Shown here: piece after piece, positions 1-4,769 of the stretch
Layout of the letters: each line of letters opens with the position of its first letter
Numbering within the stretch: position 1 is the stretch's first letter
Assembly (NCBI GenBank): GCA_018883285.1
Contig: VEQJ01000026.1
Span: 1-9,770 of the forward strand
Length of the DNA stretch: 9,770 nucleotides
Source of the DNA: Alphaproteobacteria bacterium
GTDB taxonomy: Bacteria > Pseudomonadota > Alphaproteobacteria > CAISOG01
Reading direction: 5' to 3'
Translations under genes and position numbers: made by a program
The notes under the pieces: model-generated
Told to the model about the DNA's origin: nothing
The model's database searches: none
What the model saw: only the letters and a program-made list of their open reading frames with translations

Positions 1-977
1 GGGGGGTTTGGCCCGCCGAACCTATCCCCAGATTTCCCATCAGACTTATGGGCAACCCTATCCGCCCCTTTATCCGCTGACGCCCCATCCGCTAGAGCGG
101 ATGATACACCCGCTAAGCCCGCCACTCCACCATCCTGCTCGCCACCGATAATGCTGGCAGCGGCATCGGCAGCCTGGCGCGCCTTAACCAGGGCTTGATA
201 GCGATCCAACCCCTCCATCATTTTGTTGCGCATATCCTGCGGCGATACCAACGGTGCCTGGACAGCGGGCTGGGGCGCTGACGATTGCGCCTGTGCCGAC
301 GAAGCGGGCGGCGCGAATTTTTTATCCGAGCGATGACTGGATGGTGGTGCCGCTTGTGCCAGGGTGATGGCGCTATCTTTGGGGGCAACGGGACTTTTGC
401 CAGCAGGCTCGCTGGCGCTGGTTTTCAATGGGGCGGCACCTGGAGCAGCAGCTGGAGCAGCGGCAGGGTTAGCCGATGCCAGCTTACTGGCGGCAGGCGG
501 GGGCGTGGTGGTTGGCGACCCATCCAACAAGGCATAGGCATGACCAAGCGGTTCATCGCCCGTGCTATCCTTAACCTGCTGACTGATGACCGCCGCAATC
601 AGGCCGATGGGGCCGCCATACAACAGGCCGCCCATCACATTGGCGGTTGCCGACTGTTCATCACCCGTCAGCTTGCGATAAAGCGTGCTAATAATCGGCA
701 CATGTTGCAGGGGGTTTATGATATCCAGAAAGTCCCCAAAACTCAGATCGACCGATTCGGTTTCCACCTGTTGGCCATTGGTACGGCCGGCCACGGGGCG
801 GTTGCCATAGCCGCCATTGCTGACCGCATCTGAGGATTCTGGGGTCGCAGCGGGGGGCGGCGACTTGGCGCCAACACCCTCACCAACCGCCTTTGGTTGA
901 TACAGGGCTGTCGGCGCAACAGCGGCTACGGCTGGCGGCGGCGGCAAAGTGGCGGATGGTTGACGGATAGCGGTCAT
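1..977 (-). CDS. Conserved alphaproteobacterial protein of unknown function (C-terminus outside window)
   Basis: This frame is open from an ATG at 977 to the left edge of the window (325 complete codons), so the C-terminus is missing. An in-frame TGA at 983-981 lies two codons upstream, which makes this ATG the earliest possible start; the Shine-Dalgarno is weak. Residues 1-75 are Pro/Ala-rich and look disordered. Residues about 77-148 are the only ordered-looking part: SFGDFLDIINPLQHVP, then an IISTLYRKLTGDE stretch, then a Gly-rich hydrophobic GGLLYGGPIGLIAAVI segment. I recognise this block from memory as a recurring domain in Rhodospirillales and related proteins without a known role. Residues 150-245 are again a Pro/Ala/Ser linker. 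About 249-275 could be a short helix (MRNKMMEGLDRYQALVKARQ), followed by a Gly/Ala/Asp-rich region. There is no signal peptide. The glycine-rich segment could touch a membrane but is short. It is divergent from the regulator at 1152. I can assign no function. Confidence 0.85.
   Translation of the reverse strand, partial: MTAIRQPSATLPPPPAVAAVAPTALYQPKAVGEGVGAKSPPPAATPESSDAVSNGGYGNRPVAGRTNGQQVETESVDLSFGDFLDIINPLQHVPIISTLYRKLTGDEQSATANVMGGLLYGGPIGLIAAVISQQVKDSTGDEPLGHAYALLDGSPTTTPPPAASKLASANPAAAPAAAPGAAPLKTSASEPAGKSPVAPKDSAITLAQAAPPSSHRSDKKFAPPASSAQAQSSAPQPAVQAPLVSPQDMRNKMMEGLDRYQALVKARQAADAAASIIGGEQDGGVAGLAGVSSALADGASADKGADRVAHKSDGKSGDRFGGPNP
86..103. repeat. Perfect inverted repeat inside the first gene
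   Basis: CATCCGCT (86-93) and AGCGGATG (96-103) are exact reverse complements separated by AG. It lies in the region of the left-edge gene that encodes short Ala-Asp-(Gly/Lys) repeats, where ATCCGC units recur (around 63, 72 and 87). It may be a by-product of that repeat. Confidence 0.4.
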
Positions 978-1151
978 TCGTCAATGCTCTACAAGGCAAA
1001 AGGGGTTAAGGGTAGGGAAACGGGATTCATGCGCAACAACCAACCTGGCCATGGGTAAGGATTATTCCATTAGGCGTCATGGGCTGACACCACCATTTTC
1101 TGTTACTTCGCAACAATCGTGCCAATTTGATCGCACACAGGGGGAACATCC

Positions 1152-1739
1152 ATGACCGACCCAACCGATAGCGTTGCCTTTCCCGACGATCCCCTGTTCA
1201 CAAAGGCCTTGGATGCCCTGTATCAACAGGCGGATCAGCATGGGCTGCGCCTACCCCGCCGGCGGGTGCCATCTTCTGATGACGGGGATTGGCCGTTGCC
1301 GATTGCCTGGCGCGCCCTGCTGGCCGATTGGCTGATAGCAAATGCGGCAACGGTGTTATCGACGCCCCCAGCTGACCTGGATAACGTTGGCAATGGCTTT
1401 GGTGATAGTTCCTATCCCTTGCCTGGCGGTTATCGCTATGATGCCCGTCGGCAATGGGTGATACAGGGTGCCACCATGACGGACGGGTCGCAGCCATCGC
1501 TGCGCCTAACCGGGCGAGAGGGGCAATTGCTGCTGCTGCTGCTCCGCAATCCCGATGGCCTTAGCCGTCATCAGGTGATGGCGCATTGGAATGGTCGCCA
1601 AGCCAATATCCATGCCGACAGCAAGATTTTTGAAACGCATCTGTATCGGCTGCGGCAAAAACTGGCTCGGCTTTCCCCCGCGCTGGCGATTGAAAATGGC
1701 GCGGGTGGCTACATCCTGCGGCTGGGCGATTTGGCCTAA
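1152..1739 (+). CDS. Orphan winged-helix (OmpR/PhoB C-terminal type) DNA-binding protein
   Basis: A 195-residue protein with a good ribosome binding site (GGGGA, about 7 bases before the ATG). Residues about 92-192 fit the OmpR/PhoB effector fold: an N-terminal strand section (GYRYDARRQWVI), then LTGREGQLLLLLLRNPDG for the first helix, SRHQVMAHW for the second, a recognition-helix region with FETHLYRLRQKL at 160-171, and the wing GAGGYILRL at 183-191. Residues 1-90 are not a receiver domain: I see no phosphorylatable Asp/Lys arrangement, and the segment matches no family I recognise. It is therefore probably not controlled by a histidine kinase in the usual way. It may bind its own divergent promoter region (978-1151) shared with the gene at 977. 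No histidine kinase gene is visible in the window. The domain assignment is secure; the target and signal are unknown. Confidence 0.85.
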   Translation: MTDPTDSVAFPDDPLFTKALDALYQQADQHGLRLPRRRVPSSDDGDWPLPIAWRALLADWLIANAATVLSTPPADLDNVGNGFGDSSYPLPGGYRYDARRQWVIQGATMTDGSQPSLRLTGREGQLLLLLLRNPDGLSRHQVMAHWNGRQANIHADSKIFETHLYRLRQKLARLSPALAIENGAGGYILRLGDLA

Positions 1740-1761
1740 GCGCTATTGCAAACTTGTGTCG

Positions 1762-1788
1762 ATTTTTCAGCGCGTCAATTTTTCAGCG
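1762..1788. repeat. Short direct repeat, two copies of ATTTTTCAGCG
   Basis: An 11-base direct repeat (ATTTTTCAGCG) occurs at 1762-1772 and 1778-1788, a 16-base period. It lies between the convergent genes and overlaps the last codons of the minus-strand heavy-metal protein, whose TGA stop is at 1769-1767. It is probably a small local duplication. It does not form a hairpin, so I do not call it a terminator. Confidence 0.6.
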
Positions 1789-2168
1789 GACGGGCAGGGG
1801 GGGGGCGCGGGCAGCGGTTGGGGATAGGATGGGGCAAAGGGGGGGCGCGGCCTGGTTGGAAACCCTATCACGGGCTGACGTTGCACGGTGCGCGCCTCAT
1901 AACCCGATAGCGCTAACCAGTTGATCAGCTGTTGATCAGACCATTGCACCCCGTCGGCCAAATCGACGGCAATCACCCGTTCCTCACGGTCATAATAGGT
2001 ATCGACCACATCGGGCTTTGCATCCTGGGTGGCGCTTTGCAAGCGCGGCCAACAAGGCTCACAATACATATTGTCGACGGTGACACGCACAACATCGGCT
2101 GACGCCCTTGGGGGCAAACAACACAGCGCGGCAATCATTAGACCAATGGCTATACAGGCTCTGGCCAT
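1767..2168 (-). CDS. Small exported heavy-metal-associated (HMA) domain protein
   Basis: The preferred start is ATG 2168, giving 133 residues, because a GGGGAG ribosome binding site lies about 10 bases upstream and the protein then begins directly with a signal peptide (MARACIAIGLMIAALCCLPP, cleavage after RASA at residue 24). Earlier in-frame starts are GTG 2171, ATG 2177 and TTG 2189. The mature part, residues about 26-92, fits an HMA fold: a first strand VVRVTVD, the metal motif MYCEPC with Cys36 and Cys39, a helix, a strand with VIAVDL, a helix LINWLALSGY and a final strand. This matches the M-x-C-x-x-C copper/mercury-binding loop of the MerP and copper-chaperone families. Residues 100-128 are Pro-rich and encoded by C tracts. 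The protein should be periplasmic and bind a soft metal such as Cu(I), but no transporter or P-type ATPase gene lies beside it. It is 45 bases downstream of tRNA-Gln on the same strand. Confidence 0.78.
   Translation of the reverse strand: MARACIAIGLMIAALCCLPPRASADVVRVTVDNMYCEPCWPRLQSATQDAKPDVVDTYYDREERVIAVDLADGVQWSDQQLINWLALSGYEARTVQRQPVIGFPTRPRPPFAPSYPQPLPAPPPCPSAEKLTR
1797..1845 (+). other. G-run cluster, candidate G-quadruplex and homopolymer tract
   Basis: On the plus strand there are G runs of 9 (1797-1805), 3 (1809-1811), 4 (1820-1823), 4 (1831-1834) and 7 (1839-1845), separated by loops of 3, 8, 7 and 4 bases. That satisfies the usual pattern for a G-quadruplex. On the minus strand it encodes the Pro-rich tail of the heavy-metal-associated protein. 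Any transcript reading through from the regulator gene would carry the G-rich strand in its 3' region. The G9 run is also a possible slippage site. Confidence 0.45.
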
Positions 2169-2213
2169 CACAGGCATGCTCCCCAGCAATGGTCTGACGA
2201 TGAAAGAATCGGA

Positions 2214-2288
2214 TGGCTGGGGCGCTAGGATTCGAACCTAGGAATGTCGGTACCAAAAACCGATGCCTTACCACTTGGCTACGCCCCA
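2214..2288 (-). tRNA. tRNA-Gln (anticodon UUG), CCA encoded
   Basis: Read on the minus strand, the sequence folds as a complete cloverleaf. The acceptor stem is TGGGGCG (2288-2282) pairing with CGCCCCA (2224-2218). The D-arm carries AAGTGGTAAGGC, the anticodon arm is TCGGT / TTTTGGT / ACCGA with anticodon TTG, and the T-arm is CTAGG / TTCGAAT / CCTAG. The discriminator base is G at 2217 and the 3' CCA is encoded at 2216-2214. This is a normal tRNA-Gln of 75 bases including CCA. No T-rich terminator follows before the HMA-domain gene at 2168, so the two may share a transcript. Confidence 0.96.
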
Positions 2289-2431
2289 ATAACACTCCGT
2301 TTCGTTGTAATGCCCGAAAATCTTGGTTCGCGCAAGCCTGTCGTGCAAAAAAGATTCTGTCGGGGCAATTTGGCCTCTTGGCAAAAAGTCATACTTGGTA
2401 TTACATTGGGTAACACTGGTTAGGGCATTGG

Positions 2432-2453
2432 CAAAAAGCCTCTTTGCTTTTTG
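2432..2453. repeat. Perfect 8-base inverted repeat (hairpin or operator candidate)
   Basis: CAAAAAGC (2432-2439) and GCTTTTTG (2446-2453) are exact reverse complements with a 6-base loop. The right arm overlaps the candidate -35 of the promoter for the gene at 2553, so it could be an operator. It is too AT-rich and too far from any gene end to be a convincing terminator. Confidence 0.4.
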
Positions 2454-2471
2454 GTTGATGTTTTGTCTAAT
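2444..2471 (+). promoter_or_regulatory. Candidate sigma-70-type promoter for the coiled-coil pair
   Basis: TTGCTT (2444-2449) and TCTAAT (2466-2471) match the -35 and -10 consensus at four or five of six positions each, with a 16-base spacer. This would give a leader of about 75 bases before the ATG at 2553. It is inferred from sequence match only, in an AT-rich stretch where chance matches are common. Confidence 0.3.
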
Positions 2472-2552
2472 GTTCTTGATTGAATTCTATCTCATGAAAA
2501 GCTTACCCATTCACCCAACATTGGCCAAAGGCGTAACCCAAAGGAAGAAATA

Positions 2553-2945
2553 ATGACAAAGGCACTAAATTCATGGAGTGTTAAGGGCGTGTCGGAGGAG
2601 GCTCGCGCCTTAGCTAAGCAGGCGGCGGCCGAAGCGGGCTTAAGCCTTGGTCAGTGGATTAATCAAACCCTGATGCAACAAACAGAAAAGAAAACCAAGG
2701 ATTCGGCACCCCTGATAAACAGCGAAACCACGACCCAACCCCCGTTATCGGAGGCAGAGTTGCAAAAAGCCATTGCCGTTATTGATCATAAGTTACAACG
2801 GCTTGAGGGCAAGATGCAACATGACCTTACCATCCTGCACCGCAAGCTTTGTCGGATGGAGGAGCAGGTAACCGAAACATTGTTAGCTAAGCAGGAGATG
2901 CCTGCAAGCCATAGCCCCACCACCAACCCATCAATGCTTAGCTAA
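2553..2945 (+). CDS. Small coiled-coil protein with PodJ-like N-terminal W-x-V-K-G motif
   Basis: A 130-residue protein with a strong ribosome binding site (AAGGAAG). Residues 8-42 form a compact block starting WSVKGVSEEAR and ending LSLGQWINQTL. From memory, this resembles the N-terminal block of alphaproteobacterial PodJ and SEL1-repeat polarity proteins (W-S-V-K-G-I-x-x-x-A-R ... L-G-E-W-L-N). The block also looks like a ribbon-helix-helix-type segment (strand, AR-rich helix, turn, second helix), which is my inference. Residues about 48-65 are a polar linker. Residues 66-115 have the heptad-like spacing of a coiled coil (ELQKAIAVIDHKLQRLEGKM onward), and the tail is Ser/Thr/Pro-rich. There is no signal peptide or membrane segment, so it should be cytoplasmic. 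It is followed after only 8 bases by a longer paralogue and is surely co-transcribed with it. Its stop codon lies inside a CTTAGCTAAG palindrome. Its function is unknown; it may partner the next protein through the coiled coil. Confidence 0.85.
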   Translation: MTKALNSWSVKGVSEEARALAKQAAAEAGLSLGQWINQTLMQQTEKKTKDSAPLINSETTTQPPLSEAELQKAIAVIDHKLQRLEGKMQHDLTILHRKLCRMEEQVTETLLAKQEMPASHSPTTNPSMLS

Positions 2946-2953
2946 GTCTATTA

Positions 2954-4003
2954 ATGAGCACTTGGAACATCAAAGGGGTTTCCCCATCAGCCAGAGAGAC
3001 GGTCAAACGAATGGCAGCCCGTCATGATCAAAACGCTGGTCAATGGTTGGAGCAGACGATACGACAAAGCATTGCCCATCAAAGGCTGGAACGGCGACGC
3101 ACTCTGATGAAACAATTGCTGCATCAGATTGAACAACAACAGCTTTTGCAAAATGAATTCCAGAATCGCTATGACTGGCTAAGCGATCGTTTAACAAAAC
3201 TTCAAAACCAACTGGATGCGTATCATCAGCACAAGGATTCCCCTGCCGAAGATCACCCCCCCATCCAGACGCCTGTTTTGTCAGGTTTTTTCAGGAATGA
3301 TTATGCGGATAAACAGGATAACCATAAGAATGTCGACCCTAGAGAAGATGTCGCTAGCAACAATCCGGTAAATGATGCGCTAGAGAGCATGTCGTCTAAC
3401 CATAAAGTCGAACATTGTAAAGAAGATGCTGTCATGCCAGGTCATTCTGAAACAATCGCCAACATGGATTATCACGACAACCATACGGCAGACAATTTCG
3501 CGTCAGAGGACAAAGAAGACTTTTTTAGTCCACCCCAGTCATTCGCCGAGATGGCGGATGAAAGCCAGACTGATCATGCCAATCAGACCGCGTTATCCGA
3601 AAGCACTCTTTCAAGCAATTCTACTACGGACACGCCATCCAATGGTCACCCCACAAAAAAGTCTTGGTTCCTGCGGTTTATCCAAACACTCATTTTTATC
3701 CTGTTATGGCTTATGCTAACCGGCGCCATGGTTTACGGCCTGTCCACCGGCTATCTGCAACAGCAATTAGAGCAATACCTTGGTCATACCAGCGCCGCAT
3801 TTGAACAGCCGCACCATACTAATCCCTTAGCATCTCGGTCAAACACACCCAATAAGCATCCTTATCGATTATCATTTGACGATAGGCTTGATAGGCAACG
3901 GCCTTATCCGCAAACAGGCCAAAAACCACGCTACCGCTGCCTGTCATGCATGCATAGCAGCACCCAGCAAGCGATTGCATGGCATCAATTAATCTGGCAA
4001 TAG
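2954..4003 (+). CDS. Single-pass membrane coiled-coil protein with PodJ-like N-terminal motif
   Basis: A 349-residue frame. Residues 4-38 (WNIKGVSPSAR ... AGQWLEQTI) align without gaps to residues 8-42 of the preceding protein, with about 16 of 35 positions identical by my count, so the two are tandem paralogues. A coiled coil follows at about 42-92 (RLERRRTLMKQLLHQIEQQQ onward), then an acidic, Asp/Asn/Ser-rich disordered region at 93-232. A KK-flanked hydrophobic segment at about 239-262 (LRFIQTLIFILLWLMLTGAM) is a single membrane helix with a cytoplasmic N-terminus. The last ~85 residues would be periplasmic. The order motif, coiled coil, acidic linker, membrane helix and periplasmic tail mirrors PodJ in miniature. 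No Shine-Dalgarno precedes the ATG, so translation may be coupled to the upstream gene. Codons from about 3819 on are antisense to ispE. The other two plus frames stop at 3820-3822 and 3828-3830, so a frameshift or sequencing error late in the gene is possible. Confidence 0.8.
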   Translation: MSTWNIKGVSPSARETVKRMAARHDQNAGQWLEQTIRQSIAHQRLERRRTLMKQLLHQIEQQQLLQNEFQNRYDWLSDRLTKLQNQLDAYHQHKDSPAEDHPPIQTPVLSGFFRNDYADKQDNHKNVDPREDVASNNPVNDALESMSSNHKVEHCKEDAVMPGHSETIANMDYHDNHTADNFASEDKEDFFSPPQSFAEMADESQTDHANQTALSESTLSSNSTTDTPSNGHPTKKSWFLRFIQTLIFILLWLMLTGAMVYGLSTGYLQQQLEQYLGHTSAAFEQPHHTNPLASRSNTPNKHPYRLSFDDRLDRQRPYPQTGQKPRYRCLSCMHSSTQQAIAWHQLIWQ

Positions 4004-4730
4004 CAGGACAAAGACTGATGGCGGCGGGCAGCAAATCGTTGCCCAACCGCCGCAGGTCGCCCAGCTCTAAAGGCTCTACCAATGGCACAATAGCAACAGG
4101 ATTATTGGTGCCTTTCCTAAGATCGGCATGACGATCAAAAACCGCTTTGGTCTCCAACGATTGCTTTGGCATAACCAACAAAATATGGAATAGCTTTCCT
4201 ACAGATTCAGAAAGACGACTATCACAAATTTTTTCACCAATACCCGCTACCAGGGATGACCGATTGCCAAGACAAACCGATACATCAGCCCCCAATTTTT
4301 GGTGCCAGGGGTAGGAGCCAACCATTGGCTGGACTTCTTCATGTCTGCCCGCCAACAATTTTAAGACAGCAGCCGCATCGGCGCTACCGCCACCAAGACC
4401 TGCCCCACTAGGGATGGTTTTGGCAAGACTTACATGATATTTTGGCAAAATACCCTGGTAATTATCGCGCAAAAGGTTTGTGGCTTTGGCCGCTAGGTTT
4501 TGCGCATCTTTGGGTATGTTATTGCTATTAATGCCATACAGATGCATGCCGCCCCCTTCAACTTCTTCTTGATTAGCTAAGGTAAGGGTGACGTTATCGG
4601 CCAGGCGCAAGAAAACAATCAGGCTTTGAATCTCATGATAGCCATCGGATCGTTTGTTACCGACCTTAAAAAACAGATTAAGCTTGGCATTGGCCAAACC
4701 CCTTAGGGAGGTGGATGCTGAGGCAATCAT
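3819..4730 (-). CDS. ispE: 4-diphosphocytidyl-2-C-methyl-D-erythritol kinase (IspE)
   Basis: IspE phosphorylates the 2-hydroxyl of CDP-methylerythritol with ATP in the MEP pathway to isoprenoid precursors, in the cytoplasm. The ATG at 4730 gives 303 residues; a GTG directly before it (4733) is an alternative. GHMP-kinase landmarks are present in order. AKLNLFFKV with the substrate lysine Lys16 is followed by KRSDGYHEIQSL. The ATP loop IPSGAGLGGGSADAAA lies at 106-121. GADVSVCL follows, with catalytic Asp149, then GIGE, and the C-terminal MTGSGSVVFGLF is at 262-273. The length is normal (about 290-300). The gene begins 36 bases after the TPR lipoprotein gene on the same strand, with only a weak Shine-Dalgarno, suggesting an operon; I recall this pairing in Rhodospirillales. 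Its base composition (about 45% GC in a line counted) is lower than that of the lipoprotein gene just upstream. Its last 185 bases are overlapped in antisense by the coiled-coil membrane protein. Confidence 0.96.
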   Translation of the reverse strand: MIASASTSLRGLANAKLNLFFKVGNKRSDGYHEIQSLIVFLRLADNVTLTLANQEEVEGGGMHLYGINSNNIPKDAQNLAAKATNLLRDNYQGILPKYHVSLAKTIPSGAGLGGGSADAAAVLKLLAGRHEEVQPMVGSYPWHQKLGADVSVCLGNRSSLVAGIGEKICDSRLSESVGKLFHILLVMPKQSLETKAVFDRHADLRKGTNNPVAIVPLVEPLELGDLRRLGNDLLPAAISLCPAIARLIDAMQSLAGCCYACMTGSGSVVFGLFADKAVAYQAYRQMIIDKDAYWVCLTEMLRD

Positions 4731-4769
4731 CACAGGCGATCCATATCGCTATAGCATCCAAGGCGCTGC

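Larger units (their letters stand above)
2289..2552. other. AT-richer intergenic region between tRNA-Gln and the coiled-coil pair
   Basis: This 264-base stretch has no convincing gene. One line counted by hand (2401-2460) is about 42% GC. It must contain the tRNA promoter (minus) and the promoter for the gene at 2553 (plus). It holds an 8-base inverted repeat at 2432-2453 and two copies of TTGGCAAAAAG (2378-2388 and 2428-2438, 50 bases apart). Just before the gene at 2553 there is a clear ribosome binding site, AAGGAAG, about 6 bases from the ATG. Confidence 0.7.

Noticed and set aside
285..833. Open frame of 182 codons on the plus strand
   Set aside because: It is the antisense shadow of the left-edge gene, which has the recognisable conserved block and runs through the same bases. 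The plus product is Arg/Gly/Trp-rich with no domain.
2323..2553. 76-codon frame with a hydrophobic stretch whose TAA overlaps the next ATG (TAATG)
   Set aside because: It needs a TTG start with no ribosome binding site, and runs through the promoter and hairpin region. A shorter version from ATG 2458 (31 residues) also lacks a ribosome binding site. A leader peptide cannot be excluded but is not supported.
2214..4735. Genomic island integrated at tRNA-Gln
   Set aside because: No integrase, no second copy of the tRNA 3' end and no mobile genes were seen. The block contains the essential gene ispE, so only the composition change is reported.
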